From assembly GCA_963776735.1 (NCBI GenBank), contig CAVZNV010000015.1, positions 186,001-250,000 on the forward strand: DNA of 64,000 bases, in the 5' to 3' direction. This stretch comes from PALSA-612 sp963776735 (GTDB lineage: Bacteria > Actinomycetota > Thermoleophilia > Gaiellales > Gaiellaceae). Below are positions 33,805-41,903 of the stretch, in pieces. Numbering within the stretch: the stretch's first letter is position 1; the number at the start of each line of letters is the position of its first letter. The position numbers and the translations under genes are program-made. The notes beneath the pieces were generated by a model. The model saw only the letters and a program-made list of their open reading frames with translations. It was not told the DNA's origin and did not search any database.

Positions 33805-35702
33805 TGCAGGTCAGCCACGACCTTCCCGCCACCGGCTCGCCGCGTTCGGGCTGGCTGCGCCCGAACCTGTTGACGGCGATCGCGCTCGGGGTCGGCGGCT
33901 TCTTCCTCGGCGCGTGGCTCGGCAAGGAGATCGCCGGCACGAACGACTACCTGATCGGCACCGACCAGAACGACGTCGCGGTCTTCATGGGCTTCCTCGG
34001 CGGCACGATCGGCTGGCTCGGCGGCCTCGGGTTCTTCAACTACCCGCTCATGCGCATGGCCGGGCGGGCGGCGCACCTGCCGGTCGAGGAGTCGAGCGGC
34101 GCCGGCCGGTTCTTCCGGCTCAGCACCGACCACAAGGCGATCGGCATCCAGTACTTCTTCGGCGTCGGCACCTTCTTCCTGATCGGCGGCATCAACGCGA
34201 TGCTGATCCGGATCGAGCTCCTGACGCCGACCGAGAAGGCGTTCCCGGCCGGCCAGTACCTGTCCATCGTCGGCCTGCACGGGACGATGATGATCATGAT
34301 GACGTCGGCCTTCATCCTGGGGCCGTTCGGGAACTTCTTCGTGCCGCTGATGATCGGGTCGCGGCGCATGGCCTTTCCCCGGATCGAGGCGCTGACCTTC
34401 TGGCTGACACCGCTCGCCGGTCTCGTCCTCATGTCGGCGATCGCGTGGAACGGCTTCCCGACCGGCTGGACCGGCTACGCGCCACTCGCCACCGAGGCCA
34501 GGGCCGGCATGGACGCCTACGTCTGGGCCTTCATGCTGATCGGGATCTCTCTCTGCCTGAACGGCCTCAACCTGCTGGCGACGATCCTGACCATGCGCGC
34601 GCCGGGACTGACCTGGACGCGGCTGCCGATCTTCGTCTGGGGCGTGCTGTCGACGTCGATCCTGATGGTGCTGGCAGCGCCGGTACTGCTGACGACGCTG
34701 CTGCTCGTCCTGCTCGACCGGAGCGCGAACACCTCGTTCTACCTCGCCAGCCAGGGCGGGAGCCCGTACCTGTACGAGAACCTGTTCTGGTTCTTCGGGC
34801 ACCCGGAGGTCTACATCCTCGCGCTGCCGGGGTTCGGGATCGTGCTCGAGATCCTGCCCGTCTTCGCGCGCAAGCCGCTCTGGGGCTACCGGCTTGCCGT
34901 CGCAGGCATGCTCGGCGTCGCCTTCCTGAGCTTCTTCGTCTGGCAGCACCACCTGTTCGTGAGCGGCATCAACGCCAGCCTGCGGCCCTTCTACATGCTG
35001 ACGACGGAGCTGATCTCGATCCCGACCGGCTTCATCTTCCTGAACGCGATGGGCACGCTCTGGCTCGCGCGCATGCGCTACACGGTTCCGATGCTGTTCG
35101 CGCTCGCGTTCTTCTTCAACTTCCTGATCGGCGGGCTCTCCGGGGTCTTCCTCTCGGACGTGCCGAGCGACGTGACGACCCACGGCTCGTTCTTCACGAT
35201 GGCGCACTTCCACTACACGATCATGGGCGGGCTCGTCTTTGCCTTCTTCGCCGCGACCTACTTCTGGCTGCCGAAGATGACAGGCCTCAACCTGAACGAG
35301 ACGCTCGGGAAGATCCACTTCTGGACGAGCTTCGTGTTCTTCAACCTGACGTTCTTCCCGCTCTTCGCCGCCGGCTTCCTCGACATGGTGCGCCGCGGCT
35401 CGGTCTACCCGTCGAACCTCGAGACGCTGAACCAGTTCGTCTCGGTCTCGGCCTTCTGCCTGGGCGCATCGATGCTCGTCTTCCTCGGCAACCTGATCTA
35501 CTCGCTCGTCTTCGCGCGCGTCCCGGCCCCGCAGAACCCGTGGGATTCGCGTGGACTCGAGTGGCAGGTTCCGACGCCGGTGCCGGTCGACAACTTCGAC
35601 GTCATCCCCGAGATCACCGGCGACCCGTACGACTACGGCGTGCCGGGCGCCGCACCGGTCGCCCGCTTCGGGCCTCAGGCCGCTCCCGCGAGGGCGAAAT
35701 GA
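33804..35702 (+). CDS. coxA: Cytochrome c oxidase subunit I (heme-copper oxidase)
   Basis: A 632-residue catalytic subunit with about 14 membrane helices. The first two are an N-terminal extension (NLLTAIALGVGGFFLGAWLG and VAVFMGFLGGTIGWLGGLGFF) before the usual start STDHKAIGIQYFF. Ligands are all visible: heme His in LHGTMMIM, CuB His with the cross-linked Tyr in FFGHPEVYI, the CuB pair in WQHHLF, and HFHYTIMGG for the binuclear centre and second heme. HPEVYI marks an A-type oxidase. The C-terminal 60 residues are soluble. The stop overlaps coxC as ATGA. Confidence 0.97.
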   Translation: MQVSHDLPATGSPRSGWLRPNLLTAIALGVGGFFLGAWLGKEIAGTNDYLIGTDQNDVAVFMGFLGGTIGWLGGLGFFNYPLMRMAGRAAHLPVEESSGAGRFFRLSTDHKAIGIQYFFGVGTFFLIGGINAMLIRIELLTPTEKAFPAGQYLSIVGLHGTMMIMMTSAFILGPFGNFFVPLMIGSRRMAFPRIEALTFWLTPLAGLVLMSAIAWNGFPTGWTGYAPLATEARAGMDAYVWAFMLIGISLCLNGLNLLATILTMRAPGLTWTRLPIFVWGVLSTSILMVLAAPVLLTTLLLVLLDRSANTSFYLASQGGSPYLYENLFWFFGHPEVYILALPGFGIVLEILPVFARKPLWGYRLAVAGMLGVAFLSFFVWQHHLFVSGINASLRPFYMLTTELISIPTGFIFLNAMGTLWLARMRYTVPMLFALAFFFNFLIGGLSGVFLSDVPSDVTTHGSFFTMAHFHYTIMGGLVFAFFAATYFWLPKMTGLNLNETLGKIHFWTSFVFFNLTFFPLFAAGFLDMVRRGSVYPSNLETLNQFVSVSAFCLGASMLVFLGNLIYSLVFARVPAPQNPWDSRGLEWQVPTPVPVDNFDVIPEITGDPYDYGVPGAAPVARFGPQAAPARAK

Positions 35703-36307
35703 GCTCGCAGCCCGCAGAAGTCCCGATCCCCGTCGAGCGGCCGACACTCGAGGCGCGCGTCGCGACGGTCGGCGCCTACCTGCTCTCCGCCGGGACGGTG
35801 TTCTTCTTCGTCGCCTTCCTGTTCGCGTTCTTCTACCTGCGCGCTCTCAACTCGAACCACATGTGGGCGGGGCCGAACGGGAAGCACGTCTCCGTGCCGA
35901 CCGCCTCCGGCATCGTGATCGTCGTCTGCGTCCTGCTCAGCGTCGTCCTCGTGCGGCTCGCGCTCAACGACCTGCGCGGCTCGCGGCGCGGGTCCTGGTA
36001 CCCGCTCGGGCTCGCCTCGCTGCTGCTCGGGCTGGCCGCCGTCGCCGTCCAGTGCTGGCAGTACACGGACCTCGCCTTCGGCACCGAGGAAGGCGGCTAC
36101 GCGAGCGTCTACCTCGGCTGGACGGGGACGTTCACGCTCTTCGTTTTCGGCGCGATGATCTGGCTGGAGATCCTGCTCGCGACGGCGCGGCGCACGTCGA
36201 GCGCGCCGATCGCCGAGGAGTCGAGCGTGGCGAGCTTCTCGATCTTCTGGACGACGCTGGGGGTCGTCGAGGTTTTCGCGTTCATCCTGCTCTTCGGGGT
36301 GAAGTGA
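35699..36307 (+). CDS. coxC: Cytochrome c oxidase subunit III
   Basis: A 202-residue, five-helix subunit III. Blocks include VGAYLLSAGTVFFFVAFLFAFFYLRA near the N-terminus, a middle helix GIVIVVCVLLSVVLVRLAL and YTDLAFGTEEGGYASVYLGWTGTFTLFVFGAMIWLE. It lacks the first two helices of seven-helix subunits, like many actinobacterial versions. It does not bind metals but supports proton uptake and stability of subunit I. ATG 35699 overlaps the coxA stop, and its TGA shares one base with the ATG of the next small gene. Confidence 0.9.
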   Translation: MSSQPAEVPIPVERPTLEARVATVGAYLLSAGTVFFFVAFLFAFFYLRALNSNHMWAGPNGKHVSVPTASGIVIVVCVLLSVVLVRLALNDLRGSRRGSWYPLGLASLLLGLAAVAVQCWQYTDLAFGTEEGGYASVYLGWTGTFTLFVFGAMIWLEILLATARRTSSAPIAEESSVASFSIFWTTLGVVEVFAFILLFGVK

Positions 36308-36414
36308 TGGACGTCGACGCGGGGACGGTGATGACGCTCGTGATCCCGCTCGCGTTCCTCTTCGTCGTGCTCGGCTGGTGGGCGATCGTCGTCGCCCGGG
36401 CCCGCCGCCGGTAG
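36307..36414 (+). CDS. 35-residue single-helix membrane peptide in the oxidase operon
   Basis: ATG 36307 shares its A with the coxC stop, and the frame ends at TAG 36412-36414. It encodes 35 residues: a short acidic head (MDVDAGTV), one long hydrophobic helix (LVIPLAFLFVVLGWWAIVVA) and a basic tail (RARRR). The coupling and the position between coxC and ctaG argue that it is real. Size and topology resemble small accessory subunits such as CcoQ or a bacterial subunit IV, but no homology is claimed. Confidence 0.6.
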   Translation: MDVDAGTVMTLVIPLAFLFVVLGWWAIVVARARRR

Positions 36415-36420
36415 CCCCGC

Positions 36421-37266
36421 GTGGGCTGGCTGCTCGACCCGAGCCTCCTGTCGATCCTCGTCCTCGCCGGCGTGCTCCTGTACGCGCTCGGCCTGCGCCG
36501 GAGGCTCGCGACCGGCAGGCGCCGCGCCGAGCTGTGGCGGCGGACAGCGCTGCTCGCGGCGGCGGTCGTCCTGCTCGACCTCGTGCTCAGCCCGGCCTTC
36601 GACCGCTACGCGGCGGAGTCGCAGGCGATGCACATGCTCCAGCACGTCGTGCTGATGGCGATCGTGCCGCCGCTCGTCGTGCTGGCGGCTCCCTGGCTCA
36701 CAGTGTGGCGCGCCCTCCCCCTCGATGCGCGCCGCTCGACGGCCCGCGCGGTGCTGCGGCTCCCGGCCGGCATGCGTCGCGCGCTGCGCGGGCTCGTCTC
36801 CCCCGTCGTCGCGTTCGTCCTCGTCTCGGCCGACCTCGCGGTCTGGCACATCCCGGGGCTGTACGACCTGACGCTCCGAAACGCGGTCGTGCACGATCTC
36901 GAGCACGCGACCTTCCTGCTCTTCGGGACGTTCTACTGGCTCGCGCTGCTCGACTCGCCGCCCATGCGCTCGCGACTCGACAACCTGCAGCGGGCGATTT
37001 ACGCAGGCGCCGGGATGATCACTGGGTGGCTGCTCGCGCTCGTGCTCGCCTTCGCGTCGACGCCGCTCTACTCGGCCTACGCAGATCTGCCGCGGCGGCT
37101 CGGCGGGCTCTCCGCGCTATCGGATCAGGCGCTCGCGGCGGGCGTCATGCTCGGGATCGGCTCGATCCCGTACACGGTGGCCGTCTTCGTCTTCGTCTAC
37201 CGCTGGCTCGAGGACCCTCGCCCGCTGACGCGGCGGACGGCGTTGACGACGTCTTCCGAGCGGTAG
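36421..37266 (+). CDS. ctaG: Cytochrome c oxidase assembly factor CtaG (caa3 type)
   Basis: A 281-residue, seven-helix membrane protein of the caa3_CtaG family, needed to assemble the caa3 oxidase, probably its CuB site. Typical histidine-containing blocks are MHMLQHVVLMAIVPPLVVLAAP, LAVWHIPGLYDLTL and VHDLEHATFLLFGTFYWLAL. GTG 36421 follows the small peptide gene by 6 bp, so it belongs to the cox operon. Its last 70 bases overlap the convergent SCO1-like gene, an unusually long convergent overlap for two conserved genes. Confidence 0.93.
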   Translation: MGWLLDPSLLSILVLAGVLLYALGLRRRLATGRRRAELWRRTALLAAAVVLLDLVLSPAFDRYAAESQAMHMLQHVVLMAIVPPLVVLAAPWLTVWRALPLDARRSTARAVLRLPAGMRRALRGLVSPVVAFVLVSADLAVWHIPGLYDLTLRNAVVHDLEHATFLLFGTFYWLALLDSPPMRSRLDNLQRAIYAGAGMITGWLLALVLAFASTPLYSAYADLPRRLGGLSALSDQALAAGVMLGIGSIPYTVAVFVFVYRWLEDPRPLTRRTALTTSSER

Positions 37267-37883
37267 GGGTAGAGGAAGAGCGCCCGCTCGTAGCCCGACG
37301 GGTCGACCACGTATGCAGCTTCGGTGTGGTCGACCGTGTGCTCGGTGACCCCCGCGAGCGTCTTCGTGTGCACCTGGACGCCGATCGCGTACTGCGCCCA
37401 GACCTTCGACAGCGCCGCGTAGCTCCCGAGCGCCCAGCGCCATTCGGGCACGAGGTGCCACTTCTCGCGGTCGAGCCTGAGGTCGGTCGCCGTCTGGTTC
37501 CACGGGTTGACGCTGACGGCGACGACCGTCGGACGGCTCGCAACGGGAAGGGTGGACACCGCGTCGTTCAGCACCTTCGCCTCGAGCGGGCAGAGGTTGC
37601 GGCAGACGGGGTCGATGAAGGCGATCAGAACAGGCTTGCCGCGCAGCGAACGCATGCTGATCGCCCGCCCGGACTGATCGCGCAAGCTGAAGTCAGGCGC
37701 CTTGCGCGATCCGGCCGGGAAGGTCGTGCCCGGATCGGTGCCGGCCCCGAGGTTCTGCCCCGACGTGCCAGATCCCCGTGCGAGCGCGACGCCGATGCCG
37801 ACGCCCGCGCCTACGACGAGCGCACCCACGACCAGGGCCGCCTTCAGCCAGGGAACGCGCTTCGGTGAGGGCTCGACGCTCAC
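37197..37883 (-). CDS. SCO1/SenC-family copper chaperone
   Basis: A 228-residue thioredoxin-fold protein that delivers copper to the CuA site of oxidase subunit II. One N-terminal membrane anchor (LKAALVVGALVVGAGVGIGVAL) is present. The copper-binding CxxxC is in FIDPVCRNLCPLEAK, and the partner His is in TVDHTEAAYVVDP. ATG/GTG at 37883 starts before the anchor. It is convergent with ctaG and overlaps it by 70 bp. Its gene neighbourhood (cox, ctaG, cupredoxin) agrees with the role. Confidence 0.92.
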   Translation of the reverse strand: MSVEPSPKRVPWLKAALVVGALVVGAGVGIGVALARGSGTSGQNLGAGTDPGTTFPAGSRKAPDFSLRDQSGRAISMRSLRGKPVLIAFIDPVCRNLCPLEAKVLNDAVSTLPVASRPTVVAVSVNPWNQTATDLRLDREKWHLVPEWRWALGSYAALSKVWAQYAIGVQVHTKTLAGVTEHTVDHTEAAYVVDPSGYERALFLYPYRSEDVVNAVRRVSGRGSSSQR

Positions 37884-37936
37884 GTGCCGAGCACGGAGCG
37901 TAGCGAGCCCTCGCCTGCGCGCGTGCGTACGAAGCG

Positions 37937-38116
37937 CTAGGCGGCGCGGCGGTCGCGAGTCGCCTCGCGCTCGGCCGTACCCCGAACCAGCTCGAAGCGG
38001 AGCGGCGCGCGGTCGAACTTGCCTCCGCCGGTCAGGTGGCCGAGTCGGGTGACGGCGTAGAGCCCGCCGACGACGACGGCTGCTGCGATCGAGTTGATGA
38101 CGATGAGTGCGGTCAT
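37937..38116 (-). CDS. Small single-helix membrane protein
   Basis: A 59-residue protein: one hydrophobic helix (ALIVINSIAAAVVVGGLYAV) and a basic/acidic tail. ATG 38116 is preceded by ACGGAGACA, a fair ribosome site; upstream residues in the open frame look like shadow. It lies 53 bp upstream of the SCO1 gene on the same strand and may be its operon partner. No family recognised. Confidence 0.6.
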   Translation of the reverse strand: MTALIVINSIAAAVVVGGLYAVTRLGHLTGGGKFDRAPLRFELVRGTAEREATRDRRAA

Positions 38117-38301
38117 GGTTGTCTCCGTTTCAGGTCGTTTCCGGTCTTTCGGAAAGGAAACCCGCCGCCCGTGGGACCTCCCTGAGCCGAGCATCGGAAA
38201 ACCCTGTGAGCGACTCCCTCGAACGGGTGACGCGACAGCGGGGCGATCGGCTCAAGACCCGGAAAGCCGCTGCCGATGCCGTTTTTGTGCATCTCGTGCG
38301 T

Positions 38302-38736
38302 ATGCGGCCTGCGCTCGTGCTGCTGGCCGGGTTCGTCCTGGCGGCGGCCGCCGTGCCCCTGCTCGTCTCCGGCTCCGGCCACGCAAGCACGCTTCGCAAC
38401 GAGCGAATCCTGCGCGTCACCGAGCGCGACTTCCATATCTCGGCACCGAAGCAGCTGGCGCGAGGTGACGTCGACCTGTCCGTTCACAACGACGGTCCCG
38501 ACACGCACGAGCTGATCGTCGTCCGCGCGAACGGCAAGCCGCTGCCGCTGCGCCGCGACGGTCTGACGGTGAACGAGGCGGCCCTGAAGTCCCGTACCGT
38601 CGCGTCGTTCGAGGGCAGCGGCGCAGGCGGCGGGCGCAGCGAGCAGGTGCATCTCCCGCCGGGCACGTACGTCCTCTTCTGCAACATGGCCGGCCACTAC
38701 CTCGGCGGCATGCACACGACCCTCGTCGTGAAGTGA
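38302..38736 (+). CDS. Exported cupredoxin (blue copper) domain protein
   Basis: A 144-residue protein with a signal peptide or anchor (ALVLLAGFVLAAAAVPLLVSG) and a plastocyanin-like domain. Copper ligands can be assigned: His in GPDTHELIVVRAN, and Cys, His and Met in VLFCNMAGHYLGGMHT. ATG 38302 begins the signal sequence; the frame is open upstream without conserved features. It is an electron carrier or copper store outside the membrane. Its stop overlaps the start of a GGDEF-EAL gene as GTGA, an unusual pairing. The SCO1 and cox genes are next door. Confidence 0.82.
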   Translation: MRPALVLLAGFVLAAAAVPLLVSGSGHASTLRNERILRVTERDFHISAPKQLARGDVDLSVHNDGPDTHELIVVRANGKPLPLRRDGLTVNEAALKSRTVASFEGSGAGGGRSEQVHLPPGTYVLFCNMAGHYLGGMHTTLVVK

Positions 38737-41090
38737 TTCGCCGGAACCGCGCCTTCAAGCCGTTCGCCTCCGGGAGCCGCCGGATGGTGATCGCGATCCT
38801 GATCACGTTCGCGCTCTACTCGGCGATGAGCGTCGGGCTGTCGATCCGCACGACGTCGGGATCCCGCAACAAGGCGGCGGTCGTGCAGACCGCCGCGCGT
38901 CAGCGGACACTGGCCGAGCGGTATCTCGGCGACGTCCTCCTCGCCCGCGAGGGCGACCCGGTCGACCCGACGGTCACCGCATCGCTCCTCTCGCGGAGCG
39001 CGCACGCGCTGCTCGACGGCGGCAACGCGCCCCCCACACCAGGCGACGACGACGGGACGACGCTTCCCTCGGAAAGCGGCAAGGTCGTGCGCGGGCAACT
39101 CGAGCAGGAGCAGCGGCTCGTCTCCGATCTCACGCGGACGGGGGCGGCGGTGCTCGCGAACCGCCCGGTCGCGGCGGTGGCGCTGACGGCGCACGAGCAC
39201 CTCGATACGCCCGATCCCATCGCCCGTCTCCGCGTCCTCACGGCGATGACGTCGAACGTGTCTCTCGACGCCGTCCGGTCGATCGCGAGCGGCACCGACC
39301 AGAACATCACGGACCTGATCGTTCTCCAGGTCGGCCTCGGCATCCTTGGTCTGCTCACCTCGCTGCTGCTCGCCTGGGCGCTGATCTCGGCGACCGGACG
39401 CCAGACCGCACACTTCCGCAGCCTCGTCACGTCGTCCACGGATCTCGTCCTCGTGCTCGGCGCCGGTGGCTGCCGGTACGCGAGCGACTCGGTGACGAAC
39501 ATGGTCGGCAAGCCCGCGGCGGATCTGCTCGGTGAAGGATTCCTCGCGTTCGTGCACCCGGACGACGTGCCACCGCTCCGTGCCGTCTACGCCGAAGGCG
39601 ACCCGCCGAGCGAGATGGTCTTCCGGATGACGAACCGCTTCGGCGAGACGCGCTTCCTCGAGGCGCACATCACCGACCTGCGCGCCGACCGCCGCATCAC
39701 CGGCGTCGTCCTCAACGCGCGCGACGCGACCGAACGTGTCCAGCTCGAGCAGGAGCTGACGCGGCAGGCGTTCCACGACGGGCTGACCAACCTCGCGAAC
39801 CGGGCGCTCTTCCGCGACCGCCTCGACCAGTCGCTCGCCCGCGCGAGCCGCTCTGCCGCGACGCTGTGTGTGCTCCTCATCGACCTGGATGGCTTCAAGC
39901 AGGTCAACGACACGCTCGGCCACGACGCCGGCGACCTGCTGCTGGCGGAGGTCGCGAAGCGCTTCGCGGAGACGAGCCGCCCCGGAGACACGCTGGCGCG
40001 CCTCGGCGGCGACGAGTTCGCGCTGCTGCTCGAGGACGCCGACGAACGGTCCGGGATCACGGTTGCGCAGCGGCTGCTCGAGGTGCTCTCGGAACCGATC
40101 GAGGTCGTCGGCCGCCAGCTCACGCTCGGCGCGAGCATCGGCGTCGTCACCAACACCGGCCCGGGGTCGAGCGACGACCTCGTCAGGCACGCCGACGTCG
40201 CGATGTACGCCGCCAAGGAGGCGGGCCGCGGGCGGATCGAGCTCTACCGCGACGGCATGGCGCGCGAGCTCGGCGAGCTGCTCGGGCTCGAGCACGAGCT
40301 GCGGCTCGGCCTGAAGCGCGACCAGTTCAAGGTGCACTACCAGCCGTTGATCGACCTCGACTCGGGCTCGATCATCGGCGTGGAAGCGCTCGTCCGCTGG
40401 CAGTCGCCGAACCGCGGACTCGTCGCGCCCGACCGGTTCATCCCGGTCGCCGAGTCGACCGGCCTGATCGTCCAGCTCGGCGCGCACGTCCTCGCCGCGG
40501 CGTGCCGGCAGACCGAGGAATGGCAGAGCGCGGGCATCTTGCCCTCGCCGTTCACGACGTGGGTGAACATCTCCGGGAAGCAGCTGTCGGCCGGCGACGT
40601 CAGCGCTCTCGTCCGCCGCACGCTCGCGGAGACGGGTCTCCCGCCGAACCTCCTCGGCCTCGAGGTGACGGAGACGGCGATCGTCGTCGGCGGCGCCGCC
40701 GGCGAGCGCGCCCGCCGCGAACTCCAGGACCTGCACGACCTGGGCGTGCGCATCGCGATCGACGACTTCGGCACCGGCTTCTCGTCGCTCGCGCACCTGC
40801 GCAGCTTCCCGGTCGACGTGATCAAGGTCGACCGCTCGTTCATCCAGGGCGTCGGCCAGAGCGCGAAGGACGCGGCGATCACGGCCAACCTCGCCAGTCT
40901 CGCGCATTCGCTCGGCCTGGTCGCGACGGCCGAGGGGATCGAGTCGGAGAGCCAGCTCGCGTCGGTGCGTGAGCTGGGCTGCGACCACGCCCAGGGCTTC
41001 CTCTTCGCCCGGCCGGTCCCGGCCGAGCAGGTGAGCGCGCTGCTCGCCGGCCGCGCCGCGGGCGGCGAGGTGCGCGACACGGCTGCCTAG
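38733..41090 (+). CDS. Membrane GGDEF-EAL cyclic di-GMP enzyme with PAS domain
   Basis: A 785-residue signalling protein. Two membrane helices (VIAILITFALYSAMSVGLSI near residue 18 and a second near 195) bracket an extracytoplasmic sensor of about 150 residues. A PAS domain (about 225-340) follows, then GGDEF (ARLGGDEFALLLED) with an RxxD inhibitory site (RPGD) five residues ahead. The EAL domain begins IIGVEALVRW and keeps NISGKQL, VTETAI, DDFGTGFSSL and KVDRSF. Both cyclase and phosphodiesterase sites look intact. It is coupled to the cupredoxin gene by a GTGA overlap. Confidence 0.95.
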   Translation: MIRRNRAFKPFASGSRRMVIAILITFALYSAMSVGLSIRTTSGSRNKAAVVQTAARQRTLAERYLGDVLLAREGDPVDPTVTASLLSRSAHALLDGGNAPPTPGDDDGTTLPSESGKVVRGQLEQEQRLVSDLTRTGAAVLANRPVAAVALTAHEHLDTPDPIARLRVLTAMTSNVSLDAVRSIASGTDQNITDLIVLQVGLGILGLLTSLLLAWALISATGRQTAHFRSLVTSSTDLVLVLGAGGCRYASDSVTNMVGKPAADLLGEGFLAFVHPDDVPPLRAVYAEGDPPSEMVFRMTNRFGETRFLEAHITDLRADRRITGVVLNARDATERVQLEQELTRQAFHDGLTNLANRALFRDRLDQSLARASRSAATLCVLLIDLDGFKQVNDTLGHDAGDLLLAEVAKRFAETSRPGDTLARLGGDEFALLLEDADERSGITVAQRLLEVLSEPIEVVGRQLTLGASIGVVTNTGPGSSDDLVRHADVAMYAAKEAGRGRIELYRDGMARELGELLGLEHELRLGLKRDQFKVHYQPLIDLDSGSIIGVEALVRWQSPNRGLVAPDRFIPVAESTGLIVQLGAHVLAAACRQTEEWQSAGILPSPFTTWVNISGKQLSAGDVSALVRRTLAETGLPPNLLGLEVTETAIVVGGAAGERARRELQDLHDLGVRIAIDDFGTGFSSLAHLRSFPVDVIKVDRSFIQGVGQSAKDAAITANLASLAHSLGLVATAEGIESESQLASVRELGCDHAQGFLFARPVPAEQVSALLAGRAAGGEVRDTAA

Positions 41091-41099
41091 AGCACGGCG

Positions 41100-41330
41100 C
41101 TAGAGCCAGCCGAAGTAGAACGCGTACGCCACCGTCACCTCGACGGCGAAGAGGACGAACACGGCCGCGGCCACCTGCAGCACCATGACGAGCAGCGCCA
41201 GGCCGCTGTCGCCGCGCTCCTCGATCTCGTGCAGGTGCCGCAGCTCGTCGCCGACCGCTTCGACGAGGTGCAGATGGCGCTCGTCCCGGGCAGGCTGCGC
41301 AGCCGGATCGGTACGGACAGGCAACGCCAT
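41100..41330 (-). CDS. Small membrane protein of unknown function
   Basis: A 76-residue protein: a polar, His/Glu-rich N-terminal half (RDERHLHLVEAVGDELRHLHEIEERGD) and one C-terminal helix (LALLVMVLQVAAAVFVLFAVEVTVAYAFYFGWL). ATG 41330 is preceded by AGAAAGGTC. It is convergent with the GGDEF-EAL gene, 9 bp apart, and divergent from the nitrile hydratase-like cluster, 49 bp apart. No family recognised. Confidence 0.55.
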   Translation of the reverse strand: MALPVRTDPAAQPARDERHLHLVEAVGDELRHLHEIEERGDSGLALLVMVLQVAAAVFVLFAVEVTVAYAFYFGWL

Positions 41331-41367
41331 GACCTTTCTGTACCCGGCCTGACCAGGCCAAACCCCG

Positions 41368-41373
41368 TACGAT
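41368..41373 (+). promoter_or_regulatory. Candidate -10 of the nitrile hydratase-like operon
   Basis: TACGAT ends exactly 6 bases before GTG 41380, the spacing expected for a leaderless transcript starting at the start codon. The same spacing is seen at several other genes of the window. Motif-based inference. Confidence 0.45.
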
Positions 41374-41379
41374 CCGCCC

Positions 41380-41661
41380 GTGGAGCGAGCCGTGCACGAC
41401 CGCGGCGGGATGCCGTCCAGCGAGCCGATCGACCGCACCGAGCACGAGCTCGAGGACTGGGAGCTGCTGACCGACGCGCTCGTCGGGGCGCTCGGCCGGG
41501 CCGGGGTGATGAACGTGGACGAGCTGCGCCGCGGCATCGAGAGCATGCCGCCGGACGAATACGAGCGGGCGTCGTACTACGAGCGCTGGCTCTTCTCCGC
41601 CGAGACGATCCTGACCGAGAAAGGCGTGCTCGGGCCCGGCGAGCTGGAGGCGCGGCTCTGA
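41380..41661 (+). CDS. Nitrile hydratase beta subunit, N-terminal half (or thiocyanate hydrolase beta-like)
   Basis: A 93-residue protein matching only the N-terminal helical half of nitrile hydratase beta. The start VHDRGGM is the family's beta signature (VHDxGGM), followed by EDWELLTDALVGALGRAGVMNVDELRRGIE and the conserved YYERWLFSAETILTEKGVL. Thiocyanate hydrolase also has separate beta (this half) and alpha (the other half) subunits, and the WELxTxA and YYxRWL blocks fit it too. GTG 41380 has TACGAT six bases upstream. Its stop overlaps the next frame as CTGA. Confidence 0.72.
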   Translation: MERAVHDRGGMPSSEPIDRTEHELEDWELLTDALVGALGRAGVMNVDELRRGIESMPPDEYERASYYERWLFSAETILTEKGVLGPGELEARL

Positions 41662-41903
41662 CGTTCGAGCCCGGACAACACGTCCTTGTCGCCGCGCGCG
41701 AGCACCGCGGGCATCACCGCACGCCCGGCTACCTGAAGGGCCGCGTCGGCACGGTCGAGCGCTGCCAGGGCAGCTTCACGAATCCCGAGACGCGCGCCTA
41801 CGGCGATTCCGGGCTCCCGGAGCAGCGGCTCTACCTCGTGCGCTTCGACAACGGACACGTGGTCTCGGCGGACATCTACGAGCACTGGCTCGAGGACGCC
41901 TGA
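41658..41903 (+). CDS. Nitrile hydratase beta subunit, C-terminal SH3-like half, probable CTG start
   Basis: About 81 residues matching the SH3-like C-terminal half of nitrile hydratase beta: FEPGQHVLVAA, RTPGYLKGRVGTVERCQGSF, LYLVRFDNGHVVSADIYEHWLEDA. No ATG, GTG or TTG lies near the start of homology. CTG 41658 overlaps the upstream TGA as CTGA, mirroring the ATGA/GTGA/TTGA couplings common in this window, so a CTG start is proposed. The alternative is a one-base deletion that split a single beta gene; the usual linker between the halves is missing either way. The TGA shares its last base with the alpha ATG. Confidence 0.65.
   Translation: MTFEPGQHVLVAAREHRGHHRTPGYLKGRVGTVERCQGSFTNPETRAYGDSGLPEQRLYLVRFDNGHVVSADIYEHWLEDA

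Noticed and set aside
33801..35747. Long open frame antisense to coxA (about 650 codons)
   Set aside because: It mirrors coxA in a GC-rich codon context, is rich in Arg, Glu and Asp with low complexity and has no recognisable domain.
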